From Siphonodentalium dalli (taxonomy: Eukaryota > Mollusca > Scaphopoda > Gadilida > Siphonodentaliidae): a stretch of 64,000 bases of DNA. Location: the NCBI GenBank assembly GCA_032622095.1, contig CP136061.1:258882077-258946076 (forward strand). The letters run 5' to 3'. The notes beneath the pieces were generated by a model. The model ran no database searches, was not told the DNA's origin, and saw only the letters and a list, made by a program, of their open reading frames with translations. This document shows, in pieces, positions 22,148-33,051 of this stretch. The translations under genes and the position numbers were made by a program. How positions within the stretch are numbered: position 1 is the stretch's first letter; each line of letters opens with the position of its first letter.

Positions 22148-22370
22148 TACAGTACATGTAATGCCCTAAATAATCGACTCCTTAACTGCAGCAGAATTAT
22201 GGGTAACTTTTCAGGATTTAGTCAGAAATATGGCTTGTTGCCATTCATTGGAAAGCTCTCACGGAGAGCTTTATGATGAATGGCAACAAGCCATATTTCC
22301 GACTAAATCCTGAAAAGTTAGCCACCATTCTGCGGTGGTTAAGGAGTTGATTACTTAAGGCATTACTGTA
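22148..22370. mobile_element. Tc1/mariner-like MITE, full length
   Basis: Same foldback as at 21647, with a 4-base insertion near the left end (tacagtacatgtaatgccc). Right end aaggcattactgta. Confidence 0.9.
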
Positions 22371-22643
22371 CATCTTGTCAAACGGAATGTATTATTAGCA
22401 TTCTTCACTCCTCGACCTATGACCTCTGGGACCAATGGAATCTTGACGAGGTTTGCCGAATGGAATTATTACAAGTAGCCCATCCAGGTAACGCAATCAC
22501 AACTTCTCGGGTACTGATGCAGCGGGTCATGCATATTGATATACATGGCAATGTCTGTGATGCAGCGTGTACATAATGCAGTCTTGAAAATACAGTCATA
22601 GTCATTGGCGAGTGGCGACTATCAAATTAATAAATAAACACTA
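22371..22643. other. Unassigned sequence, less repetitive
   Basis: Minus strand 22605-22417 has a 62-codon frame rich in Cys, Thr and Ser with no recognised motif. It is not called as a gene. Confidence 0.3.
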
Positions 22644-22647
22644 TTAA

Positions 22648-22820
22648 CCCTTTTAGTGCCAGGGGCCGATCTCATCGGCCCTAATTTATGGTCTGTAGAG
22701 TGCCCTAAAATATTTTTTGGGGTTTATAGGCCAATGCATTCTCTTATATATGCGAGGCGACCTATACATTGGCACAGGGTATATGGGTCGATACAAAAAT
22801 CGGACCTGGCACTCAAAGGG
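22648..22820. mobile_element. piggyBac-like MITE, end-type B, palindrome partly deleted
   Basis: TTAA at 22644-22647 and 22821-22824. Termini are cccttttagtgccagg and cctggcactcaaaggg. It contains ggccgatctcatcggccct and half of the 67-bp palindrome (ccaatgcattctcttatata, then gcgaggcgacctat joined directly to acattggcacaggg). Confidence 0.85.
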
Positions 22821-22824
22821 TTAA

Positions 22825-23036
22825 ATATATACTAGAGCAGTTGAGTAGGGTATCTTCTGTAGTATTTATTCATTTTATTGTGGTCAAGGTTAGTGCTCAG
22901 ATGACGTATATGTCACATGTTATACTATGTGATATAATTTTGATTTTCGTTCAAAAATAAAGTTGAGAACGATGTCAGTCGCAAAACTCTGTCATGGTTC
23001 TTTGTTTCATTTTGGAAAAAAAATGGTCATCTATGA
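22825..23036. other. AT-rich intergenic
   Basis: Nothing supported. Confidence 0.3.
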
Positions 23037-23050
23037 TTTTCTCCATCCAG

Positions 23051-23151
23051 TGTTTTTTGTCCCGAATCGATTCAGATTCGATGTCGACATCGGACTCCCG
23101 ATTCGGTTCGAGAACTGATTCGGTTAACCAATTTCCGAATCGCAGGGCCCT
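23051..23151. mobile_element. Possible hAT-like short remnant with GATTCGG repeats
   Basis: Starts cagtgttttttgtcccgaat and ends cgaatcgcagggccctac, with alternating (c)gattcgg and ccgaatcg motifs. Ends of the CAGTG/CAGGG type are common in hAT remnants. No target duplication was identified. Confidence 0.3.
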
Positions 23152-23177
23152 ACTTACACGATCAAGGTAAATATTTT

Positions 23178-23300
23178 TAGGCTAATGTATTCTCTTTTAT
23201 AGGCGATGCTCCCTATAATTGCATATATGAGAGAATGCATTGGCACAGCTTTTCTCAAAATTTCAGGATGCTCCAGTCATGGGAGGGTTTATGCAAATCA
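23178..23300. repeat. Diverged palindrome-core repeat, end-type C
   Basis: ggctaatgtattctctttta, gcatatatgagagaatgcat, tggcacagcttttctcaaaa and tttcaggatgctccagtcat match the units at 27.1-27.9 kb and 47.8 kb. Confidence 0.65.
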
Positions 23301-23959
23301 TGAATTTATTGACCTGTATTTGGATCCCCGGTACCGGGTCAGAACATGATAAAGCGATCTTTACTTAGTATCATTTCAGGCCTCAAATCGCAAATTTCTT
23401 CAGCTTGTTTCAAAATGTCGCAACTCTAGCTCAATCGGACCATTGTATTTTTAATCCCTGATAAGACATTTTGCTTTGAATTTCATGTTGATCAACGCAT
23501 CTAATCTTAACAACAAAATAGCTATGGCCCGGTGGTAGAGAAGTCACATCTGTTGAATATTCAATATATTCCCCAAAATTTGATATGCTTATATATATAG
23601 TGGGCAAATAATTGCCAAGAGACAAGTGTGTCATGAAAAAAAGTAAGATGTCCTGACAAGATCATCGAACCAGCAACTTATTTTTTGCCTCAATTCCTAA
23701 AATTAATGAATATATGTCAAGGCTTAGAATGTTTGAGATAAAATCATATCCCTAGGGGATAACCCTATCTACACTAATGACTCGATGTCAAATTAGGTGA
23801 TTGAACTCATCAATTTAGGTAACTCTCATGACCTTATGAGTTATTGTAACCAAGATATAAAGTGCCAGCAGGAAATTGATCATTGGAGATATAAATTGAA
23901 CACATTGACCTTGGAGATTGATGAGTTCGTGCAGAAAAATATCTTGCCCTGGGCTTTTG

Positions 23960-25418
23960 TTAACCTCTCTATACTAAAGTTTAACCCTTTCTATACTAAA
24001 GCATCATTGATGAGTAGTTATCCCATAGGAAATGTTCAGATAATAAGTTTAACCCTTTATATACTAAAGCATCATTGGTGAGTAGTTATCAATAGGAAAT
24101 GTTCAGATAATAAGTTTAACACTCTCTATGCTAAATCATCATGGATGAGTAGATATCCCAACACTGTCATATGGAAATAAAAATACCCAGGAAATATGCA
24201 AGAAACACAATTTATTGATCAAATTACATGATCAAATATATCATTGCAACATGAAAAATATACTGAGAACTGTGACACACCAATATCCCCCTCCCCTGCC
24301 CACACCCCTTGCATACCTGTTCCCAATTTTTTTTGAAATTGTAGCACACCATTGCACCACCTGTAAATATACACAGTAACTTTAATGTCAATATAATATT
24401 AATGTAATATATTTGTATAAGGGTCCTGCCCTCATAAGCCCAGCTTTTGTGGGGTCCTGTTGTATATAAAATGTTATTATTCGATAATATCAAATAAAAC
24501 TTATTGAATTTGATAAGAAATGTTCAGATAATAAGTTTAACCCTTTATATACTAAAGCATTATTAATGAGTAGATATCCCATAAGAAATGTTCAGATAAT
24601 AAGTTTAACCCTTTATTCACTAAGTACTCATTGATGAGTAGTTATTACATAGGATATGTTCAGATAATAAGCTTAATTACGTAATTATAATTACGCATCA
24701 TTGATGAGTAGTTATCAAAAAGGATATATGTTCTGATAATAAGCTTAACCCTTTCTATAGTAAAGCATCATTGTTGAGTAGTTATCCCATAGGAAATGTC
24801 TAGATAATAAGTTTAACCCTTTCTATACTAAACTATCATTGATGAGTAAGTTTCCCATAGCAAATGGTCACATAATAAGTTTTAACCCTTTCTATATTAA
24901 AACATCATCAATGAGTAGTTATCCCATAGGAAATGATCAGATAATAAGTTTAACCATTTCTATACTAGAGCATAATTGATGAGTAGTTATCCCTTAGGAA
25001 GTGTTCAGATAATAAGTTTAACCCTTTCTGTAATAAAGCATCATTGATGAGTAGTTATGTGTTCATATAATAAGTTTAACCATTTCTATACTAGAGCATC
25101 ATTGATGAGTAGTTATCCCTTAGGAAGTGTTCAGATAATAAGTTTAACCCTTTCTGTAATAAAGCATCATTGATGAGTAGTTATCCCTCAGGAAATGTTC
25201 AGATAATAAGTTTAACCATTTCTATACTAAAGCATCATTGATGAGGAGTTATCCCTTAGGAAGTGTTCAGATAATAAGTTTAACCATTTCTATACTAGAG
25301 CATCATTGATGAGTAGTTATCCCTTAGGAAGTGTTCAGATAATAAGTTGAACCCTTTCTGTAATAAAGCATCATTGATAAGTAGTTATCCCATAGGAAAT
25401 GTTCAGATAATAAGTTTT
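23960..25418 (+). repeat. 68-bp satellite-like array, interrupted
   Basis: About 16 units of roughly 68 bp: catcattgatgagtagttat, cccataggaaatgttcagat, aataagtttaaccctttcta, tactaaag. Units 24770-25410 are most regular. A non-homologous block (about 24172-24510) splits the array. Diverged single inverted copies lie near 31290, 34430 and 44285 (atctgaacatttcc). Confidence 0.9.
24172..24510. other. Insert within the 68-bp array
   Basis: The block from about aaaatacccaggaaatatgc to tttgataagaaatgttcaga has no repeat units. It holds an AT-rich core and a C-rich patch (ccccctcccctgcccacacc). Termini and target duplication are unclear. Confidence 0.55.
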
Positions 25419-25570
25419 GCATCCCATTTGTTGATTTAAGTGTTTTGTTGATATTTTGGATCATGCAATAAATATATAAGCGAAATAAAGATCACAAGCA
25501 TCCTGAGGATGTGCGTGATGTTAATTTCGTTTATAAATTGGATCCCCCCCACCGAGTCCTAAGTAGAATG
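25419..25570. other. Short unique spacer
   Basis: No feature recognised. Confidence 0.3.
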
Positions 25571-25660
25571 AGGTCCCCAGAGGGTGAATTTAGTCATGCT
25601 AGCTTGCTATGCGGGATAGCGTCACTAAATTCACCCTCTGGGGACTTCAATCTGCAAATG
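25571..25660. repeat. GAGGTCCCCAGAGGGTGAAT palindrome, copy 1
   Basis: aggtccccagagggtgaatt pairs with aattcaccctctggggactt across a loop gtcatgctagc..gcgggatagcgtc. Other copies: 26464-26560, 45088-45155 and 51349-51413, with a half copy near 52130. Confidence 0.9.
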
Positions 25661-26006
25661 ACAGGCACACTAAACTCAGGCTTGTACCCTCACTAATCGT
25701 GGCATTCCACTCTTGAATACACACACAACGTCATTGTTATATCTGAATTTAATGCCGAAATTCTAATTGTTGGAAGCATTGCCGTTTGTTTAACAAACTA
25801 AGGAGCAAATATTTACTTTTGTTCACCGTTCGGATTTGTATTTTCTGAAAGGGTGGCGTGTACGTCTCATAATAATTCACTGAGTACAATCTTAAGTTCA
25901 ATGTTGAAAATCTCTTGCCATTCTTGGCTGGATTTATGCAAAACGTGCGTCTCCATCTTAAACTCTGTGTGCGAAAATCCTCACAGACTACTGTATTAGC
26001 CTGATA
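25661..26006. other. Intergenic
   Basis: A minus-strand 132-codon frame covers 26147-25749. It includes repeat-derived REVS(V/G)S residues and no domain, so it is not called as a gene. Confidence 0.35.
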
Positions 26007-26095
26007 ACTTACTGACACCTCACGTCTTATTGACACGTCACGACTTACTGACACCTCACGACTTCCTGACACCTCACGACTTAGTGACCATAGCA
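26007..26095. repeat. 18-bp tandem repeat, about five units
   Basis: Variants of acttactgacacctcacg in tandem. Unit length divisible by three gives a minus-strand six-residue repeat. Confidence 0.85.
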
Positions 26096-26463
26096 AGTCA
26101 TGTCTCACAGAATGTATCAATACCAATTTCCCTTTTTTGAAATTCAAAGATTTAATTATTGATTCCGTAAGCTTTACGGAATTTACAGTCTGAATTGAAC
26201 AAAGCTGCCACTGAGCCTTGAAATATTGTGCCTATCATTTGCAGACCTCATTCGGTTTGTGCCTCATCTTCTGGGAAGTATCTATAGTCTCAAATTAACA
26301 TTGTTTTAGTTACTTTTCCCCTTCTGGGAAGTTTATCTATCCCCTAATATGCAGAAGATAAAATGCATAATCAAGGTTTCTAATGGATGAACATCAACAA
26401 CCTCAACTGGGGAACTTCAATCTGATCCTAGGTCTACCATAGCAGTTGAGAGCTTAAGCAGAA

Positions 26464-26560
26464 TTAGGTTCCCAGAGGGTGAATTTGGTAATGCTAGCCA
26501 ACCATGCAGGATAGCATCACTAAATTCACCCTCTGGGGACCTAATTCTGAAAATGACAGA
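26464..26560. repeat. GAGGTCCCCAGAGGGTGAAT palindrome, copy 2
   Basis: aggttcccagagggtgaatt and aattcaccctctggggacct with loop tggtaatgctagcc..gcaggatagcatcact. Confidence 0.9.
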
Positions 26561-26745
26561 CACTATTTCAAGTCATTGGACCTCATTAGATAACTTACAT
26601 TGGTCGAGGGCTGATTGGCCAAAGGCTCGGTCCAGACCTAATTTACTGGACTGGTTTTGTAAATTCTGCTAAAACTTGGGACAACTTGTAGATCCTCTAT
26701 ATCTATATAGCTATATATATTGCCAAACAGGCCGGACTATATATC
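26561..26745. other. Intergenic
   Basis: Nothing recognised. Confidence 0.3.
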
Positions 26746-26850
26746 CCGACCGGACTATGCTACCTATAATACCGCGTTTCCTCAGTGACACCATGCCGGA
26801 CTATCCGACCTATAATACAGCGTTTCCTCAGTGACACCATTTCTTCTTGG
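26746..26850 (+). repeat. Two-copy tandem repeat of ~56 bp
   Basis: cggactatgctacctataat .. accgcgtttcctcagtgaca .. ccatg is followed by cggactatccgacctataat .. acagcgtttcctcagtgaca. Confidence 0.85.
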
Positions 26851-27068
26851 GGATGATGAGGCCAATTAGCTTACGGGATATAACTTCTTGAGTGAAGGAA
26901 ATTATGTATGATTAGTTTTCTCTAAGGATAGTTATTAACAGCGCTGATCTGTGATCTTATGACCAATAAACGCATAATTACCCATCACACCCACTGAGAC
27001 ATACTAATCCAGACCAATCTACGCTTAAATGGAGCCATTTATGGACACAAGCACAGGAAAGTTATTAA

Positions 27069-27897
27069 TCCTTTCATGATGGGAGCTGTGCTGGTGCAGC
27101 ACCAAAAATCCTGTGTAAGTGCATTCTCTTATATATGCGAGTCTCCCATAGGGAACCCCGCATATATGAGAATGCACTGGCTTACAAGGTCGCGGCAAAT
27201 ATTGTTAGGCCAATGCATTGTCTTATATATGCAAAGCTCCCCATGGGAGACTCACATATATAAGAGAATTCACTGGCTTACAAGGTCAAGGCAAATATTG
27301 TTAGGCCAATGCATTGTCTTATATATGCAAAGCTCCCCATGGGAGACTCACATATATAAGAGAATTCACTGGCTTACAAGGTCAAGGCAAATATTGTTAG
27401 GCCAATGCATTGTCTTATATATGCAAAGCTCCCCATGGGAGACTCACATATATTAGAGAATTCACTGGCTTACAAGGTCAAGGCAAATATTGTTAGGCCA
27501 ATGCATTGTCTTATATATGCAAAGCTCCCCATGGGAGACTCACATATATAAGAGAATTCACTGGCTTACGAGGTCAAGGCAAATATTGTTAGGCCAATGT
27601 ATTGTCTTATATATGCAAAGCTCCCCATGGGAGACTCACATATATAAGAGAATTCACTGGCTTACAAGGTCAAGGCAAATATTGTTAGGCCAATGCATTG
27701 TCTTATATATGCAAAGCTCCCCATGGGAGACTCACATATATAAGAGAATTCACTGGCTTACAAGGTCAAGGCAAATATTGTTAGGCCAATGCATTGTCTT
27801 ATATATGCAAAGCTCCCCATGGGAGACTCGCGTATATAAGAAAATGCATAGATAAATGGTTTTCGCAAACTTTCAGGAAGCTCTAGCCATGGAATGG
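27069..27897. mobile_element. piggyBac-like element, end-type C, with expanded core
   Basis: TTAA flanks at 27065-27068 and 27898-27901. Left end tcctttcatgatgggagct; the right end reads agctctagccatggaatgg, an imperfect inverted match. The interior is an array of palindrome-core units. The right TTAA is shared with the next element, which begins at once. Confidence 0.65.
27110..27855 (+). repeat. 96-bp array of palindrome-core units
   Basis: Units start at 27205, 27301, 27397, 27493, 27589, 27685 and 27781. Each has ttaggccaatgcattgtctt, atatatgcaaagctccccat, gggagactcacatatataag and agaattcactggcttacaag. Arms within each unit pair as a hairpin. Because 96 is 32 codons, one frame stays open, but the sequence is not a gene. 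The first unit (27118-27182) is closer to the dispersed palindrome. Confidence 0.95.
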
Positions 27898-27901
27898 TTA
27901 A

Positions 27902-28295
27902 CCCTTTACCCAACAAACCGGCCAAAACCGGCCAAATAAAGCTTCAACAGCCTAAAATATCTTCGGTCTGTCTCAATAGAACCATACAAATATGGATATC
28001 ATTGGAACCGGCTCCTTGACCACATTGTGATAGTTACAGTTATGCCCTGTGCCAATGCATTCTCTTATATATGCGAGTCGACCATAGGTCGCCTCGCATA
28101 TATAAGAGAATGCATTGGCCTAAAAAAAATGTTTTTTTTTAACACTTTTTACCATTTTTTCTTACATTCTTTAACAATTTTATAATTTTTAATGTGTTAA
28201 GCCAATGCATTCTCTTATATATGCGAGGCGACCTATGGTCGACTCGCATATATAAGAGAATGCATTGGCACAGGGCCCTTCTGTTGGGTAAAGGG
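27902..28295 (+). mobile_element. piggyBac-like MITE, end-type A, two palindromes
   Basis: TTAA flanks (27898-27901, 28296-28299). Termini CCCTTTACCCAACA and TGTTGGGTAAAGGG are exact inverted repeats. The left subterminal part has ccggccaaaaccggccaaa. Palindrome cores at 28052-28118 and 28202-28268 lie in opposite orientation, separated by an AT-rich spacer. About 394 bp and no ORF. Confidence 0.9.
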
Positions 28296-28299
28296 TTAA

Positions 28300-28590
28300 C
28301 ACATATAATTGGCCTTCACTCGAGCTGTGACAGAGTAATCCATATGAGTCTCAGCTGAGATGGAGCCACGTAGGGACACAAGCACGGTACAAATTAGTGG
28401 GGGATATATAGAAATGGGTTCCGTGAGTGCCGCTGTCTGTCAGTTTGAACTTTAGGGCTCCATATGTCAGTCATCGGTCGCCAGATTCAAATGATTTTTG
28501 GTATACTGATAAACCACCATGTGGAAAATTATATTTACTACGAGTTTCGTTCATTTAAGTGTGCTAATGGGGTACTGTAACCCAAATCTA
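28300..28590. repeat. Dispersed repeat with GTCTGTCAGT phrase
   Basis: 28360-28490 (gacacaagcacggtacaaat, tagtgggggatatatagaaa, tgggttccgtgag, ctgtctgtcagt, ggctcc) matches 49767-49880. A shorter piece is at about 27030-27060. Confidence 0.65.
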
Positions 28591-28593
28591 CTT

Positions 28594-28855
28594 TTATACT
28601 GAACAGAATATATGCAACAATTGCATGAATTTGAGCCATGGATTAGTGGAAAATACACTGATTTGCTTAATTTATAAGCGATATAAAACAACATGGAAAT
28701 TTAATGAAAATGAATTTATGGCTGGAGTCATAAAATCATTTTCATTATAATTACCATGTTGTTTGCAATGTTCATAGAGCACATGAGTGTATTTTGCACT
28801 AATCCATGCATGGCTCAAATTCATTCAATTGCTGCATATATTCTGTTGAATAAAA
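28594..28855. repeat. Foldback, ~95-bp arms
   Basis: cagaatatatgcaacaattg .. catgaatttgagccatggat .. tagtg near the left is matched in reverse by cactaatccatgcatggctc .. aaattcattcaattgctgca .. tatattctg at the right. Inner arms (ataaaacaacatgg / ccatgttgtttgcaa) pair as well. Confidence 0.85.
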
Positions 28856-28909
28856 AAGGAGATGGTCCCATAGATGGCCGGATTTAGGGTATACACTATA
28901 GCGCTTTAA

Positions 28910-29295
28910 CCCTTTGAGTGCCAGGTCGATTTTTGTATCAACCCATATACCCTGTGCCAATGCATTCTCTTATATATGCGAGTCGACCATAGGTCGCCTC
29001 GCATATATAAGAGAATGCATTGGCCTAACAATTTTTCATCATTTGTTATTATTTTTTACAATTTTTTACAATTTTAATAATTTTTTCTTATGTTCTTTAA
29101 CAGACTTATTTTGTAGGTTTAGTGCCAGGGAATCTTACGTTATTCATGGGCATCAAAATTATTACTATGAATACTTGGTGATAGTTTTGAGTTATAACAT
29201 GCCCCTAAGGTTTTATCCAGTTTGTTTTTAAATTCACTATAGCATACTTAAGCACACCCAAACAAAATTCAACCCAAAAAAATTTATATATATTT
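28910..29295 (+). mobile_element. piggyBac-like MITE, end-type B, long form, right end lost
   Basis: TTAA at 28906-28909, then ccctttgagtgccaggtcga, the palindrome at 28957-29023, and an extended region (ttacgttattcatgggcatc, ccctaaggttttatccag) shared in inverse orientation with 35430-35600. The right terminus is missing, and sequence passes directly into an end-type D fragment. Confidence 0.75.
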
Positions 29296-29500
29296 TTTTA
29301 CCCTGTGCCAATGCATTCTCTTATATATAAATAAAAAACATCCATTACCCTGCAGGGAGCCCCACACATATATAGAAGCATATAGAAGTGTGTCGTCTGG
29401 GGCTCTGTATGGGTGAAATTATAAAAAATTTAAAGAATACAAGAAAAAATTATTAAAATTGTAAAAACTTACGACTGGATTTGATATGGCGGGTCACATT
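29296..29500 (-). mobile_element. End-type D element fragment
   Basis: ttaccctgtgccaatgcatt at one side and acgactggatttgatatggc .. gggtcacat at the other match the complete element at 52442-52903, inverted and internally rearranged. Confidence 0.7.
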
Positions 29501-29639
29501 TATAGTTGACCATTATATTGTGGTGATATCCTAAAATGGTCTGCAGAAATTCTTCCCATTTGAAAATTTATTGTTTTCTTATAATATTGAAAGAAATAGA
29601 GTATGTTCCATGAAACTAAGGCTAAAAAAAATTATCACA

Positions 29640-29880
29640 TGAGCAGACGACACTCTTCTATATGCTTCTATATACAGGTATGTGTGGCGCTCCCTGCAGG
29701 GTAATGGATGTTTTTTATTTTATGTCCTAAAAATTGTAAGAAACATTTATTTAAAAAAAATGATAAAAAATTGTTAGGCCAATGCATTCTCTTATATATG
29801 CGAGGCGACCTATGGTCGACTCGCAGTCGACTCGCATATATAAGAGAATGCAATAGCACAGGGTAAAAAGTTAATTTTCA
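29640..29880 (+). mobile_element. End-type D element fragment with palindrome
   Basis: gagcagacgacactcttcta, ctccctgcagggtaatggat and gtaagaaacatttatttaaa match 52650-52780. The palindrome at 29779-29854 has an 11-base loop expansion that duplicates gtcgactcgca. Confidence 0.75.
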
Positions 29881-30262
29881 CACAGACACCGGGGAAATAT
29901 GGATTTTGCGATGTTAAATATAACTATAAATGTTGAATTCAGGATGTGACTGACCTCGTAATTACTCGTTTTTGTCATATTCTGGAATGATGTGACTAAA
30001 AGTTATAAACTATTTATCAACTTTCCACAAAAACTTCTTATTTTTTACCTTATCAGGGAAATTTAAATGTTCCTTTAAACTTTTGGCTGCTTAGACCATA
30101 CAATGGCAGGTTGCATGCTATGGCTCGGCTCTGAGTATGGCCCTACTTGATCGCACTAGCAGACTGCCATCAATCATTACATGAAATTAGTGCCTTGGAA
30201 GGACAGTTTCCCAACTTTTGAACCCTATCTATACTTAAATAGAATTCTCCCACCCAGTTATA
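29881..30262. other. Intergenic
   Basis: No feature recognised. Confidence 0.35.
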
Positions 30263-30660
30263 ATAGTGTATATATATCTTTGAATGGTCGAATATTAATT
30301 TGGAGGGGTGTTCACAATATATATCTTTGAATGGTCGAGTATTAATTTGGAGGGGTGTTCACAATATATATCTTTGAATGGTGGAGTATTAATTTGGAGG
30401 GGTGTTCACAATATATATCTTTGAATGGTCGAGTATTAATTTGGAGGGGTGTTCACAATATATATCTTTGAATGGTCGAGTATTAATTTGAAGGGGTGTT
30501 CACAATATATATCTTTGAATGGTCGAGTATTAATTTGGAGGAGTGTTCACAATATATATCTTTGGAGGTGTGAACATTCTCCCACCCAGTTATAATAGTG
30601 GTTATATATATCTTGGAATGGTCGAGTATTAATTTGGAGGGGTGTTCACAATATATAAGC
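30263..30660 (+). repeat. 47-bp minisatellite, about seven units
   Basis: caatatatatctttgaatgg .. tcgagtattaatttggaggg .. gtgttca every 47 bp. The penultimate part is disturbed by a copied outer flank (ctcccacccagttataatag occurs at both 30248 and 30579). Confidence 0.95.
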
Positions 30661-30769
30661 AGATTACATACAGAAAAATGGATGATGCAAGAGCAGAGAG
30701 AATGATTCCTATTCATTTCATTTAGGTGGGAAATGTTCAGTTAAAAACCCAACAGAAAGGCCCTGTGAA

Positions 30770-31268
30770 ATGTTCAGTTAAAAACATAGTATGGACTTGT
30801 TTGGGTACGTGAAACTGATCAGCCAGTATTCATGAGCAAGAGTAACACTCTATATAATCGACTCCTTAACCACAGCTTTCCGATGAATGGCAACAAGCCA
30901 TATTTCTGACTAAATCCTGAAAAGTTGCCCATAATTCTATTATTTAGGGCATTACTGTATGCCAACTAGAGGAATGTAGCATTCTACTAATATCGCCGAA
31001 AATTTCAAGCAAATCGACCATACCACTCCATAGAAAACATCGTCCGAACTACGCTCAAATGTAAATATTTACTTCTCGATTCGGGGCGCAACTATTGGTG
31101 ATAAAGTAACGAAAACGATTTCGCCACCAAAAGTCACTGCATTTAATTAATATATAAGCATGACGTTGTGTGTTGTTAATTTGGATATGACAATTGTAAA
31201 AATAACTACTTTGAGCAAGATATTCTCCATTTCTATTTGATCACCCGACTGGAGTGTTTCACATGACT
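30770..31268 (-). repeat. Dispersed repeat (GTGAAACACTC type), inverted, with MITE inside
   Basis: Read on the minus strand it matches 48950-49285 and 53370-53580: gtgaaacactc, gatcaaatagaaatggaga, actccatagaaa (inverse), attcctc(c/t)agtt, ctgatcagtttca, caagtccata. A Tc1-like MITE (30853-30959) sits inside and is absent from the other two copies. Confidence 0.75.
30853..30959. mobile_element. Tc1/mariner-like MITE, left end eroded
   Basis: tataatcgactccttaacca, cagctttccgatgaatggca .. acaagccatatttctgacta, then ttagggcattactgta. Flanked by TA. Inserted in a repeat whose empty form is visible at about 49215 and 53525. Confidence 0.85.
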
Positions 31269-31484
31269 TTAATAAGTTCAACAAAATGACCTATGACATA
31301 ATATCTGAACATTTCCTAACAGTAATCATTGAGTATATTATTTAGTATAGAAAGATATAAACAGTTTATGATCTACCGGGATTGTGTATGATAAAGAGTC
31401 TGTGCATGGCATATTGTGTATGATAATAGCCTGCATGTACATGGCGTCATTTTAGGGATTTGCGACATTCAGTCAGTTACCAGG
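31269..31484. other. Intergenic, with a diverged 68-bp unit
   Basis: 31293-31350 (tgacataatatctgaacatt, gagtatattatttagtatag) is an inverted relic of the 68-bp array unit and recurs at 34430-34500. Confidence 0.45.
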
Positions 31485-32012
31485 CTGTAAAGGTGTTATA
31501 TAGTTACCGGGCTATAAAGGTGGTCTATCTCATTGTAAACGTGTGTTATATAGTTACCGGGCTATAAAGATGGTCTGTCTCATTGTAAATGTGTTATATA
31601 GTTACCGGGCTATAAAGGTGGTCTATCTCATTGTAAACGTGTGTTATATAGTTACCGGGCTATAAAGATGGTCTATCTCATTGTAAATGTGTTATATAGT
31701 TACCGGGGTATAAAGGTGTTATATAGTTACCGGGCTATAAAGATGGTCTATCTCATTGTAAATGTGTTATATAGTTACCGGGCTATAAAGGTGGTCTATC
31801 TCATTGTAAACGTGTGTTATATAGTTACCGGGCTATAAAGATGGTCTATCTCATTGTAAATGTGTTATATAGTTACCGGGGTATAAAGGTGTTATATAGT
31901 TACCGGGCTATAAAGATGGTCTATCTCTTTGTAAGCATGTGTTATATAGTTACCGGGGTATAAAGATGGTCTATCTCATTGTAAACATGTATTGTATAGT
32001 TACCGGGTTATT
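31485..32012 (+). repeat. ~46-50-bp minisatellite
   Basis: About 12 units containing gtgttatatagttaccgggc .. tataaagatggtctatctca .. ttgtaaa. Short 29-bp units without the second half occur at about 31695-31725 and 31867-31897, which suggests a block duplication of roughly 170 bp. Confidence 0.95.
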
Positions 32013-32403
32013 AAATATTAGATACAAATCAAAGACCCCTGTCCAGAAATGCTTCAATCCATTAATATTGATTATATTTGGAATATTTTCTGGTCTAAAA
32101 ACATGTGGTTGTTTAGCCAACACACAATAGTGATTACTGTTAGCGGAGACTATAAATTTTATTTGTGTAATTTTGTCACAAATAGATGTTAATAACACAA
32201 TACAAACAATCAATCTGGCACATTTGACGTTTGAAGATTAGCTGTGGGAACATCCTAATGATCTGGTATCACCTGAATGGTATGTTCTAAAAATAGAACA
32301 ATAAAGTGCCCCACTTAATCATCTCATTTTATACTAAAGTTTTCAAAATAAAATCAATATTAATTGGTAGAAGTGTTTCCTGACATGGGTCTTCAATTCA
32401 TAT
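32013..32403. other. Intergenic
   Basis: No feature recognised. Confidence 0.35.
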
Positions 32404-32996
32404 TTATTATACCCCCCGCAATGAAGTTAGGGGGGGTATACTGGAGTCAGCTTGTCCGTCCGTCTGTGGACACAAATTTGTCCGGAGTTTTTCTCAGTCG
32501 TTTTTAGATCAATTTCTGTGAAACTTGGCACAGACATCAACCACCATGGGAACCTGTGCACCAACGATTATGACGTCTGTCGGACTTTTTTTGGTGGAGT
32601 TATCCCCCATTTTTCGACTTAGAAATTTTTCGCAACATGTATACTTTTGTCCGAGCTTTTATTCCTACATTTTTAGGTCAATTTTTTTAAAACGGGCACA
32701 GATATTTAGTACCATGGGGACTTGTGCACCTGCGATTATGACGTCTGTCCGACATTTTTTGGTGGAGTTATCCCCCTTTTTCGACTTAGAAATTTTTTTG
32801 CAACATGCATAATTTTGTCCAAGCTTTTATTCCTACATTTTTCGCTCAATAGGTTTAAGATGAGGGTGTTATGGTTGTACACCTGCAATGGGAACTGTTA
32901 TTTTATTATTTTAACTAAATGTTTACTGACATGTGAAACATCTTAGTAAAACAGGGGGGTATCCGTAGGCCCATTACGACAGTCACACCTCTAGTT
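32404..32996 (+). mobile_element. GTCCGTC element, family 3 (TATACCCCC type)
   Basis: 5' hairpin tataccccccgcaatgaagt with the complement aggggggtata, then cttgtccgtccgtctgtgg. Two ~190-bp modules (ccaccatgggaacctgtgca, atgacgtctgtcggac, ggagttatcccccatttttc) follow. The end reads agtcacacctctagtt, like the 3' end of the copy at 41386-42320. Confidence 0.65.
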
Positions 32997-33051
32997 ATTT
33001 TATTTTTCCATGAAACTTTTTCAAAATTGTTATATGAACCTATATCTTTAA

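Noticed and set aside
25749-26147. Minus-strand ORF of 132 codons
   Set aside because: Partly encoded by an 18-bp tandem repeat; no domain.
27076-27855. ORFs of 121-126 codons with a 32-residue repeat
   Set aside because: Produced by the 96-bp array of transposon palindromes.
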